DNA of 64,000 nt. Source: Tenacibaculum maritimum NCIMB 2154 (GTDB lineage: Bacteria > Bacteroidota > Bacteroidia > Flavobacteriales > Flavobacteriaceae). The stretch lies in NCBI RefSeq assembly GCF_900119795.1, contig NZ_LT634361.1, forward strand, positions 2,418,001 to 2,482,000. Direction: 5' to 3'. The position numbers and the translations under genes are program-made. The notes below the pieces were generated by a model. The model saw only the letters and a program-made list of their open reading frames with translations, did no database searches and was not told where the DNA came from. Below are positions 6,549 through 14,172 of the stretch, piece by piece (the first letter of the stretch is position 1; every line of letters starts with the position of its first letter).

Positions 6549-6829
6549 CAGCGTTTTTTTTTCTCGTAAAAACAGGCTACAAGATTTGAGCTTCGTTTTC
6601 TGTACCCTATTTTTTTCTCTCGTAAAAACACTGTACAAGATTTGAGCTTCGTTTTCTGTACAGTGCTTTTTTCCCTCGTAAAAACGCTGTACAAGATTTC
6701 AACTTCATTTTCTGTACAGTGTTTTTTTCTCTCGTAAAAACGCTGTACAAGATTTCAACTTCATTTTCTGTACAGTGTTTTTTTCTCTCGTAAAAACGCT
6801 GTACAAGATTTCAACTTCGTTTTCTGTAC
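6549..6829. repeat. 56-bp tandem repeat, five units, each with a hairpin
   Basis: Units begin at 6549, 6605, 6661, 6717 and 6773 with an exact 56-bp period. Each holds an inverted repeat (GTACAGYGTTTTT ... AAAAACGCTGTAC, with a short CTCG-containing loop) and a spacer resembling AAGATTTCAACTTC. The first two units differ in the stem but the changes are partly compensated on the other arm. The period is not a multiple of three, so the ORFs drawn across it are not protein repeats. The neighbouring 6380..6548 shows nothing recognisable. Confidence 0.8.
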
Positions 6830-7005
6830 AAAGTTTTGAATCCTCTCCAAAAAGCTTGTACAGTTTTACACTATAAATCAATGAGTTACATATTGATCTT
6901 AAAAATAGTAGTGCGTTTTTTATGAGTGAACTGGAATTTGTTTCATGGTATTCAGGGAGCATACATGAACTTTTTAGGCCGTAGGTTGACTTTTCTTTAT
7001 TTTTT
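6787..7005. repeat. Left 219-bp direct repeat flanking the type II R-M operon
   Basis: This stretch recurs at 9750..9968 at a constant offset of 2963 bp. From 6830 onward only a handful of mismatches are visible; the first part overlaps the last hairpin unit and is more diverged. Homology stops sharply at 7005/9968. The repeat contains a short open frame (MLPEYHETNSS...) of doubtful coding value. Confidence 0.8.
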
Positions 7006-7288
7006 GGAGAGGTAATGGAATCACGATTGTATCGTGCAGCAGATAACTAGTTTGGTCTGTAAATTATGTATTTATTAAGAGAAGCTACTTTAAGAATTGG
7101 AAGTAGTTTTCTTGTTTTTAAAAGGTATGAAAATTATTACTTGGTGTATTATGTATATGTATTTATTTTTTAGAAATACTTCTAAAGTATGCAAAAGAAC
7201 CAACCATATTAGTAATATAATTGCGTTTAGGTTATACTGATTAAGATAAATACCACACGATGCAATCGTACGGCAACCCTAGAAAGGG

Positions 7289-8131
7289 CTATTTCAAATA
7301 TTTTATCAATTTACATTTAATTAGCTTAGCAGGATTATTCGGGTCTTTTACGTCAACATCATCTATTGAAAACTTCTTGTCAATGATAGATTTAATTTTT
7401 TGTTTACTTTCCATTGGAAATGAATCATACTTCGAAATTGGTATGATACAAACAACTTCAAATTCATTTCCTCCTGTTTTATGTAGATAACTAAACACCT
7501 TTCGAGGGTTTTCAATTTGCCACATTCCTCTAATCCTTAGATTTGTAATTCCTAAAGGGTCAACTTTATTTACTCTTCCAAGTTCTTTTGTTTCCGAAAA
7601 GACAACATCTGAAATAGTTTTGATTCCATCTGAAATCGTATTCCTAATTCTTTGATATGTTTCGTGTTTTGCGGCGTAAACATTACCATAAACTAGCCAA
7701 AGTGATTTTAATTCAGAATCAGTTGTATGTCCAACACAATAAATTAAATCCTTAGTTGTCCAATCTTCACACTCTTTGCACTCTTTTGTAATCATTGGAC
7801 TATTAGCATGAATATCTGCCTTTGGGTAAGAACTATTTAAAGCTAAACTACTTCCTGCACTTTGTGTCTTCTTAACTTCAATAGCATCACCACCTTTAAT
7901 CATTATATCAGGTGGATTGTTTTGTGACCCCAACCAAGAAAACTTTTGATTGAAGATTTTCATTCTGTCTTTTTCATCTTCCGTTTGAAAAGTGTTAGCA
8001 AATGAATCTTTGATATAGTTTTCTAAAGCATCTCCCATACTATTTGCTCTGTTGCTACCCGAATAAATAGATTTTAACTTTCTTTCTGGAAATGATACGA
8101 TATTATAAATCGATTCTAATATATTGGTCAT
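7289..8131 (-). CDS. NgoPII-like type II restriction endonuclease
   Basis: A 280-residue protein. The N-terminal NRANSMGDALENYIKDSFA and the PD-(D/E)xK nuclease motif (PPDIM at about 73-77, then DAIEVKK with Glu85 and Lys87) match the NgoPII family, whose known members cut GGCC. That specificity is inferred from family membership. The start overlaps the end of the methyltransferase gene by 4 bp, so the two are translationally coupled. It is the last gene of a controller-methylase-nuclease operon. Confidence 0.8.
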   Translation of the reverse strand: MTNILESIYNIVSFPERKLKSIYSGSNRANSMGDALENYIKDSFANTFQTEDEKDRMKIFNQKFSWLGSQNNPPDIMIKGGDAIEVKKTQSAGSSLALNSSYPKADIHANSPMITKECKECEDWTTKDLIYCVGHTTDSELKSLWLVYGNVYAAKHETYQRIRNTISDGIKTISDVVFSETKELGRVNKVDPLGITNLRIRGMWQIENPRKVFSYLHKTGGNEFEVVCIIPISKYDSFPMESKQKIKSIIDKKFSIDDVDVKDPNNPAKLIKCKLIKYLK

Positions 8132-9174
8132 ATTGAGTGTAATTCTTTTACGGTTTGTTTGCTCTTAATATTTTCGACTAATTCGTTAGTTTTTATTTGA
8201 TTTTTAATACTCTCAGCTAAAAACTTTGCCATATTAACTGGCACTGCATTTCCAATCATTTTATAACCAGCTGCAATTTTTTGGTAATGAAATATAAAGT
8301 TGTCAGGAAAAGTTTGGATTCTTGCACACTCTCTTACGCTTAATCGTCTGTATAAATGTTCTTTTCCTGGAACAAAAACACGTTTATTTTTCTCAATAAA
8401 TTCCATTTTTGGTGCTTGTGGATGAATTGGTGCGTGCCTTCCTCCTGCTTGAATAGTAAAAGACTGTTCATTCCAAGCCCTAACTCTGTTTCTAGACATA
8501 AATATTGAAGAAAAACTACCAATCATATATTCATGATTTGGTATTAAACAATTGTTTCCATTTGTGTTATTATATTCTCGAGCAGGTAAAACTCCTTCTT
8601 GTAAATCTCCGATCGCTGTTTTCAAATCAATTTTTGGAAAAGTTTTTGTTGGAAACTCGTACTTAAATCCTAAATCTTTTCTAATTCCGATAAAGAAAAC
8701 ACGTTTTCTGTCTTGCGGTACATTATAGTTACAAGAATTAAGCATTTTAAATGAAAGCTCGTAACCAACTCCTGCGTTTCTAAACAATTCCTTTATGCCT
8801 TCTAAGGCTTCTGTATGTTTAGAAATTAGCATTCCGCTAACATTTTCAGCCAAAAAGAATTTAGGTTGTTTTTCTTCTAGAATTCTTATGAAATCGTAAA
8901 AAAGTTGTCCTCTCTTATCTTTAATTCCTCTTGCAGCACCTGCTTCGCTCCAACTTTGACAAGGGGGACCTCCAATAATGCCATCACAATCAGGGACCTC
9001 ATTGGCAGGAATATTTACAATACTTCTTTTATCTAAATTGGTTTTTTTATGGTTCTTTTCATAAGTTTCCCAAATATCTTTATCATATTCGTTTGCCCAA
9101 ATTACGTCAAATCCAGCTTTTTCAAAGCCCAAATCCAATCCACCTGCTCCTGCAAAAAATGATACTACTTTCAT
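8128..9174 (-). CDS. DNA (cytosine-5-)-methyltransferase
   Basis: A 348-residue C5 methylase with the motifs in order: SAM-binding FFAGAGGLDLGF (I), catalytic GGPPCQSW with Cys72 (IV), AENVSGM (VI), QDRKRVFFIG (VIII), a variable target-recognition region at about 190-270, RECARIQTFP (IX) and MIGNAVP (X). It should protect host DNA from the endonuclease encoded directly downstream. The start overlaps the controller gene and the stop overlaps the endonuclease gene, each by 4 bp. Confidence 0.92.
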   Translation of the reverse strand: MKVVSFFAGAGGLDLGFEKAGFDVIWANEYDKDIWETYEKNHKKTNLDKRSIVNIPANEVPDCDGIIGGPPCQSWSEAGAARGIKDKRGQLFYDFIRILEEKQPKFFLAENVSGMLISKHTEALEGIKELFRNAGVGYELSFKMLNSCNYNVPQDRKRVFFIGIRKDLGFKYEFPTKTFPKIDLKTAIGDLQEGVLPAREYNNTNGNNCLIPNHEYMIGSFSSIFMSRNRVRAWNEQSFTIQAGGRHAPIHPQAPKMEFIEKNKRVFVPGKEHLYRRLSVRECARIQTFPDNFIFHYQKIAAGYKMIGNAVPVNMAKFLAESIKNQIKTNELVENIKSKQTVKELHSI

Positions 9175-9497
9175 AATACTTTTTTCTTTATTGTTCTTCT
9201 ATATTCTGCTTTTTCTTCGGCAACTTTAAGTAGTTGTTTTGAGCAATTGTATTCATATATTGATTTTCCAATTTGGTCGGAAACATACTCATTCATTATT
9301 TCTTCAATTTCAAGTTGGAATATTTTAGATAATAATGGAATTCGCTTCTTGCCAAATTCTCTTTTATCATTTTCTATTTTGCTCAAATTAGCAGCATCTA
9401 AGTTTAATTTAGCGGCTAATTGAGTCAACGTTAGATTATTTTCTAATCTTAATTTCCTTATGTATTCTCCAAATGTGGTTCTCATAAGACTTGTCAT
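9171..9497 (-). CDS. XRE-family R-M controller protein
   Basis: A helix-turn-helix regulator of about 104-108 residues. The HTH (GEYIRKLRLENNLTLTQLAAKL...NLSKIENDKR) fills the N-terminal half and a helical tail follows. Two starts are possible: 9497, or Met5 at 9485 (MRTTFGEY), which I prefer because the first would lie within the operator and give an essentially leaderless mRNA. As the first gene of the operon it probably delays endonuclease expression and controls its own promoter, like C proteins. Confidence 0.75.
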   Translation of the reverse strand: MTSLMRTTFGEYIRKLRLENNLTLTQLAAKLNLDAANLSKIENDKREFGKKRIPLLSKIFQLEIEEIMNEYVSDQIGKSIYEYNCSKQLLKVAEEKAEYRRTIKKKVL

Positions 9498-9512
9498 TTT
9501 TTGACAAATCTA
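9491..9512 (-). promoter_or_regulatory. Operator and -7 box of the R-M operon
   Basis: A perfect inverted repeat TTGTCA-N5-TGACAA (9491..9507) overlaps a minus-strand -7 box TAGATTTG (9505..9512) directly before the controller gene. Repressor binding here would block transcription, as expected for autoregulation by the XRE protein. Confidence 0.5.
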
Positions 9513-9749
9513 AATCTTTTTGTCGATTTATTCAATTAGTCAGTTGGAAAATTTTAGCTTTTCTGTTTTTTAGAACGCTGGTAAAATCGAAAGTATTAAA
9601 GTATGTAGTTGGTTTCAGCTTGTATATAACTTGCCATAATACATATAAAAATCTTTTCTAAAACTACTTATACTTATATGAGCACATTTTCTATTTTAAT
9701 AATAAGCTATTACCTTTTAATCTACTTTTTCTGCATCCTATTTTTTCAC

Positions 9750-9968
9750 CTCGTAAAAACAGGATACAAGATTTGAGCTTCATTTTCTGTACAAAGTTTT
9801 GAATCCTCTCCAAAAAGCTTGTACAGTTTTATACTATAAGTCAATGAGTTATATATTGATCTTAAAAATAGTAGTGCGTTTTTTATGAGTGAACTGGAAT
9901 TTGTTTCATGGTATTCAGGGAGCATACATGAACTTTTTAGACCGTAGGTTGACTTTTCTTTATTTTTT
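9750..9968. repeat. Right 219-bp direct repeat flanking the type II R-M operon
   Basis: This is the second copy of 6787..7005. It carries one diverged hairpin-unit end (CTCGTAAAAACAGGATAC) and then the nearly identical segment. The adjoining gaps 9513..9749 and 9969..10079 show no gene, only AT-rich sequence. Confidence 0.8.
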
Positions 9969-10079
9969 AGAAGTAAAACCAAGCAAAAAATAAAGAGCAA
10001 ACTAAAAGGCCAGTTACTTGCATTCAAATATGCACTAAGTATATACCTAGGCGATGATTAACCTTATTTTTTTAACTAA

Positions 10080-10700
10080 TTACAAAACATCTAAGCTTCC
10101 TTTTCCTTCTCTTATTACTTCTGGTGTTTCAGTAGTTAAATCAATAATTGTAGAAGCATGATTGTCTCCAAACCCTCCATCAATAACAACATCTACCCTA
10201 TTTTGCCATTTTTCAAAAATCAGTTCAGGATCTGTTGTGTATTCTATGATTTCATCTTCATCATGAATGGATGTTGATACGATTGGATTTCCTAAAGCCT
10301 CTACAATAGCTCTTGCAATAGTATTATCTGGCACTCTAATTCCTACTGTTTTACGCTTTTTAAAAACCTTAGGCAAAGAGTTACTTCCTGGTAAAATAAA
10401 AGTATATGGCCCTGGTAAACTTCTTTTTAAAACTTTATAGGTAGCCGTATCTATTTGCTTTACATAATCTGACAAGTGACTCAAATCATTACATACAAAT
10501 GAAAACTTAGCTTTTTCTAGCTTTACCCCTTTTATTTTAGCTATTTTTTCTAAAGCTTTTGTATTAGTAATATCACAACCCAAACCATATACGGTATCTG
10601 TTGGATAAATAACGAGCCCTCCTTTTTGCAATACTTTTACAACTTTTTCTATTTCCTTCTCATTAGGATTTTCCGAATATATTTTTATAAACTCTGCCAT
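10080..10700 (-). CDS. L-threonylcarbamoyladenylate synthase (Sua5/YciO/YrdC family)
   Basis: A 206-residue YrdC-domain protein. It shows the typical GGLVIYPTDTVYGLGCD, KAKFSFVC, LPGPYTFIL and VGIRVPDN segments and the late STIIDL motif. The family makes threonylcarbamoyl-AMP from threonine, bicarbonate and ATP for the t6A37 modification of ANN-decoding tRNAs. It is a single-domain version without the Sua5 extension, and follows the gene 10704..11201 by 3 bp. Confidence 0.88.
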   Translation of the reverse strand: MAEFIKIYSENPNEKEIEKVVKVLQKGGLVIYPTDTVYGLGCDITNTKALEKIAKIKGVKLEKAKFSFVCNDLSHLSDYVKQIDTATYKVLKRSLPGPYTFILPGSNSLPKVFKKRKTVGIRVPDNTIARAIVEALGNPIVSTSIHDEDEIIEYTTDPELIFEKWQNRVDVVIDGGFGDNHASTIIDLTTETPEVIREGKGSLDVL

Positions 10701-10703
10701 GTT

Positions 10704-11201
10704 CTAATAATTTTCAAAATCAAAATCATCCAAGCTTTCAAAAGTATCAAACCCACCAAGCTCATCTTCAAAATCTTTTTCAAGCTCATCTGCCTTAAAT
10801 TCTTTTTCAGGAACTTTTACAGGTACTTTTCCTACAGACAATACCGTTTTTGACCCTTCAATAAACGCTTCCGAAATTTCAATTACCTCTACATAAAATG
10901 TCCACATCGCTAAAAAATCATATACATAAATTAGCTTATCTCCTTCTTTTAACAAGGCATTACTTAATGTTTCTGTAGCCATAGACACCCCCTCTCCTGC
11001 TTCTGCCATATTAAATAATGGAATTTCTTCTCCTTGATTCCACTCACTATCAGCTCTATAAAAAGAAGCCATTTCTTGTCCATTAAAACCAAAACTATTA
11101 ATGATTGCAAAATGTAACTTTTCTAAACTTACATTTTCATTAATTAAAAAGGTTCTGATTACATCTTCCTTAGTGTCTAAAATTACGCGTACTTTATACA
11201 T
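10704..11201 (-). CDS. Plasmid pRiA4b ORF-3-like protein
   Basis: A 165-residue protein. The first 120 residues (YKVRVILDT...IRTFLI...LEKLHFAIINSFGFN...LIYVYDFLAMWTFYVEVIEI) match the pRiA4b ORF-3 fold, a small beta-grasp-like domain of unknown biochemical role; the C-terminal 40 residues are strongly acidic (ELEKDFEDELGGFDTFE). In Bacteroidota it is a chromosomal gene. It lies directly upstream of the YrdC gene and is divergent from the menI operon across an 82-bp promoter region. Confidence 0.75.
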   Translation of the reverse strand: MYKVRVILDTKEDVIRTFLINENVSLEKLHFAIINSFGFNGQEMASFYRADSEWNQGEEIPLFNMAEAGEGVSMATETLSNALLKEGDKLIYVYDFLAMWTFYVEVIEISEAFIEGSKTVLSVGKVPVKVPEKEFKADELEKDFEDELGGFDTFESLDDFDFENY

Positions 11202-11283
11202 GTTTGTTTGTTAATTCGTATGGCAAAAATACGACAAAATATATGTACTTTTACAAGGTTAAAAAGTAATTCAATATACCTAC

Positions 11284-11691
11284 ATGGAAAAAGTAGCATT
11301 CCTGAACCAATGGAGTAAAAACACCCTAATGGAAACCTTAGACATAACGTTTACAGAAGTGGGAGAAGATTTTGTTATTGCTAAAATGCCCGTAAGCTCT
11401 AAAGTACATCAACCGTATGGAATTTTACATGGAGGTGCTACGGCTGCTTTGGCTGAAACTGTTGGTAGCGCGGCTTCTGCCCTGTTTGTTGATGGAAAAA
11501 CAAAAATTGTAAAAGGTATTGAACTAAGCATTAACCATCTAAAAAGTAAAAAAGAAGGAACTGTTTTTGCTACTGCCAAAATGGTACATCAAGGAAGAAC
11601 CACACATTTATGGGAAATTAGAATTGTGGATGAAGATCGTAATTTAATTTCCTTGTGTAAAATCACTAATATTATTTTAGATAAGAAATAA
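11284..11691 (+). CDS. menI: Hotdog-fold thioesterase, probable DHNA-CoA thioesterase
   Basis: A 135-residue PaaI/YdiI-type hotdog protein. Its key segment is PYGILHGGATAALAETVGSAA, where HGG precedes the catalytic Glu on the hotdog helix. The stop overlaps the start of the next gene (TAATG), and menF follows that, so hydrolysis of 1,4-dihydroxy-2-naphthoyl-CoA in menaquinone synthesis is the likely role. The symbol is based on family plus context; a PaaI-like general thioesterase is the alternative. Confidence 0.75.
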   Translation: MEKVAFLNQWSKNTLMETLDITFTEVGEDFVIAKMPVSSKVHQPYGILHGGATAALAETVGSAASALFVDGKTKIVKGIELSINHLKSKKEGTVFATAKMVHQGRTTHLWEIRIVDEDRNLISLCKITNIILDKK

Positions 11692-12536
11692 TGCTTACAA
11701 AAATCGTCAAAATAACGGTAATTGTAATTGCTTTCTTATTGGCAGCTGTATATGGTATCTTCTACTACTTTTCTACTCCTAAGTCAGCTACCGAAGTACT
11801 CGCTATTTTTAAGAATACAGATAAAAAACCCATCTTAACCTATCCTTCTTTCAAAGGTTTTACCTATAGAAAATTGGCCATACAGCAAGACACCACATTA
11901 CCTACTCTCGTTTTTGTTCATGGGGCTATTGGAGCGGCCACCAACTTTAGCAAATACATGAAAGATCAAATGCTTTTAACAAAGGCAAATATGATTTCTT
12001 ACGACAGAGTTGGGTATAATTACAACGATAAAAATACAGTACAAGAAAATATTGCTTTTGAAACAGCTCTTTTAGAAAATTTAATTGCTGACATTCCTCC
12101 TCATAAAGTAATTATAGTAGGGTATTCTTATGGAGGTCCTATTGCTCTTGCTACCAAAAAGAAATACAAAAAAATAGTTTTACTTGCTCCTGCTGTGTAC
12201 AGCAAAGTAGAGCCTATGCCTTGGTTGGTAAAATTTTACCAATGGAAGCTTACTCGCTGGTTAGTTCCTAAAATTTGGAAAGAAGCTAGTAAAGAAAAAC
12301 TATCTCATCAACAAGAATTGACAAAGTTTGAAAAAACATGGTACACCAGTCCTAATACTATTGTGTGCATTCATGGCACTGCTGATTGGGTTGTTCCTTT
12401 TTCAAATGCCGAATTCTTACAGGCACAGTTTCCTAAAGAACAATTAAAATTGATTTCAATGAATGAGGTTGGACACAATTTGGTTTGGAGTCAATTTGAT
12501 TTTATAAAAAAACAATTATTAGCACAATTAGATTGA
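11691..12536 (+). CDS. Membrane-anchored alpha/beta hydrolase in the menaquinone operon
   Basis: A 281-residue hydrolase. An N-terminal membrane anchor (about 6-26) precedes an alpha/beta-hydrolase fold: oxyanion region VHGAIGAATNF, nucleophile Ser146 in GYSYGG, acid in GTADWVVPF and His in GHNLVW. It overlaps menI by 1 bp and menF by 4 bp. MenH, the SHCHC synthase, is also an alpha/beta hydrolase, so this could fill that step, but the membrane anchor is unusual for MenH and makes a lipase or esterase equally possible. Confidence 0.7.
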   Translation: MLTKIVKITVIVIAFLLAAVYGIFYYFSTPKSATEVLAIFKNTDKKPILTYPSFKGFTYRKLAIQQDTTLPTLVFVHGAIGAATNFSKYMKDQMLLTKANMISYDRVGYNYNDKNTVQENIAFETALLENLIADIPPHKVIIVGYSYGGPIALATKKKYKKIVLLAPAVYSKVEPMPWLVKFYQWKLTRWLVPKIWKEASKEKLSHQQELTKFEKTWYTSPNTIVCIHGTADWVVPFSNAEFLQAQFPKEQLKLISMNEVGHNLVWSQFDFIKKQLLAQLD

Positions 12537-13597
12537 ATATTTTTAAACACATTACTACTGCCTATCAAAAGCAACTTCCTTTTGTAGTTTATAGAAAACC
12601 TTCTTCAGAAAGAATTGCTGGTTTTTTTCAAAAAACAGATGAATTGCACTTTGCAAATGATTATACAGAAGAAGGATTTGTTTTTGCTCCTTTTAACAAC
12701 ACCGAACAAAGCATTTTAATTCCTAAAAAAAAGGCTGACTATATAGAAGAAACTATTGTTGTTAACCTAGAGAACACTTCTATAAAAAGCGTTGATACTG
12801 TTACTAAAAGTACTCTCGCTGCTCAAAAAAAACATGTTGACCTCGTTCATAAAGGTATAAAAGCCATACATAAAAATGAGTTTAAAAAAGTGGTACTTTC
12901 TCGCAAAGAGAGCATTTCCTTATCCAATACCGATTTTATCAATATATATCAAAAACTCCTACACACCTATCCTTTAGCCATGGTTTATGTTTGGTTTCAT
13001 CCAAAAATAGGTTTATGGCTTGGAGCAACACCTGAAACCTTACTAAAAATAAAAGGAAATACCTTTGAAACAATGTCACTCGCTGGAACCCAATTATACA
13101 AAGAAACCCTTGATGTAACTTGGAGTCAAAAAGAAATTGATGAACAGCAATTTGTAACAGACTATATTATTGAAAAGTTACAAGAAAAAGAAATTCCAAT
13201 CACTGCTTCCTCTCCTACTACCGTACAGGCTGGTAGCTTAGTACATCTTTGCACTAAAATTACAGGAACATTCCATTTCAAAAACACTGAGCTTATCAAT
13301 GCCCTGCATCCAACTCCTGCTGTTTGTGGACTTCCTAAAAAAAGGGCTAAAACATTTATTCTTGAGCAAGAAAATTACCATCGTTCTTTTTATACCGGTT
13401 TTTTAGGTGAGCTCAATTTAAAACCCAATCATGCTACTATAAAAGAATCTGATTTATACGTAAACCTTAGATGTATGCAACTTAAAAATGCAGAAGCCCA
13501 TATTTTTATTGGAGGAGGTATTACCAAAGATAGCAGCCCTGAAAAAGAATGGCAGGAAACAGTATCAAAAGCCAACGTAATGAAAAAAGTATTGTGA
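12533..13597 (+). CDS. menF: Isochorismate synthase (menaquinone-specific)
   Basis: A 354-residue chorismate-binding enzyme converting chorismate to isochorismate, the entry to menaquinone. The C-terminal two thirds carry the family hallmarks: FKKVVLSRKE, LGATPETLLKI, TMSLAGT, the ALHPTPAVCGLPK segment and the terminal VNLRCMQ...IFIGGGI with KEWQET. It starts at TTG (12533), sharing TTGA with the stop of the preceding gene, which indicates coupling. The alternative is an EntC-type siderophore enzyme, less likely since no other siderophore gene is near. Confidence 0.85.
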   Translation: MNIFKHITTAYQKQLPFVVYRKPSSERIAGFFQKTDELHFANDYTEEGFVFAPFNNTEQSILIPKKKADYIEETIVVNLENTSIKSVDTVTKSTLAAQKKHVDLVHKGIKAIHKNEFKKVVLSRKESISLSNTDFINIYQKLLHTYPLAMVYVWFHPKIGLWLGATPETLLKIKGNTFETMSLAGTQLYKETLDVTWSQKEIDEQQFVTDYIIEKLQEKEIPITASSPTTVQAGSLVHLCTKITGTFHFKNTELINALHPTPAVCGLPKKRAKTFILEQENYHRSFYTGFLGELNLKPNHATIKESDLYVNLRCMQLKNAEAHIFIGGGITKDSSPEKEWQETVSKANVMKKVL

Positions 13598-13609
13598 TTT
13601 GTATTTATA

Positions 13610-13642
13610 AAAAAACCACAGTATTAATTCCTGTGGTTTTTT
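13610..13642 (+). terminator. Terminator after menF
   Basis: An inverted repeat AAAAAACCACAG / CTGTGGTTTTTT with a 9-nt loop, 12 bp after the menF stop. It also reads as a terminator on the minus strand. Confidence 0.8.
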
Positions 13643-13735
13643 ATGTAAATTGAATTTAAAATTTTAGATACCTCTTACTGATGAATACATTCATTTAGTA
13701 AAATATATCAAAAATATTTTTTCTAAGACTTAGGT

Positions 13736-14095
13736 TTAAATGTCATCAAAAGAAACATCAGTAAAGCTTTCTGCTGACTTTACTTCTCCACTTACTTCTT
13801 CCTTTTTATAGTCTTTCTGATGACGCTCACTAATTACCTCACCTCCTTTTTCATCCAATATATACTGGGTTGCTTTACCTAGCATTTCTTGAAAATCAGC
13901 AAAATCTTCTTTGTACAAGTAAATTTTATGCTTTTGGTAATGGAATGATCCATCATCATGTGTAAACTTTTTACTTTCTGTAACAGTTAAGTAGTAGTCA
14001 TCCGCTTTAGTAGATCTTACATCAAAAAAATAAGTTCTTCTTCCTGCTCTTAAAACCTGTGAAAAGATTTCTTCTTGTTCAACTCTCTCGTTCAT
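13736..14095 (-). CDS. PUR-alpha-like nucleic-acid-binding protein (DUF3276)
   Basis: A 119-residue protein. Residues 8-85 (IFSQVLRAGRRTYFFDVRSTKADDYYLTVTESK) match the single-repeat PUR-alpha-like proteins of Bacteroidota (DUF3276), which bind single-stranded DNA or RNA. The C-terminal 30 residues are charged and probably disordered. It is monocistronic, between convergent menF and the upstream ABC transporter on the same strand. Confidence 0.8.
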   Translation of the reverse strand: MNERVEQEEIFSQVLRAGRRTYFFDVRSTKADDYYLTVTESKKFTHDDGSFHYQKHKIYLYKEDFADFQEMLGKATQYILDEKGGEVISERHQKDYKKEEVSGEVKSAESFTDVSFDDI

Positions 14096-14172
14096 AATTC
14101 TAAAAAAATAGTCGTTGTTATTCCGTTTATTAAGACAAAGCTACTAAAATATTTTAGGTAGTCATACTAAAA

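Noticed and set aside
6549..6829. CRISPR array
   Set aside because: The 56-bp units follow each other without variable spacers and have an internal hairpin; no cas gene is near. The 42-bp array at 36011 was rejected for the same reason.
6398..6962. 98- and 85-residue ORFs rich in Lys, Arg and Cys
   Set aside because: They run through 56-bp hairpin repeats whose period is not a multiple of three, so residue periodicity is absent. The similar ORF at 9746..10027 only reflects the direct repeat.
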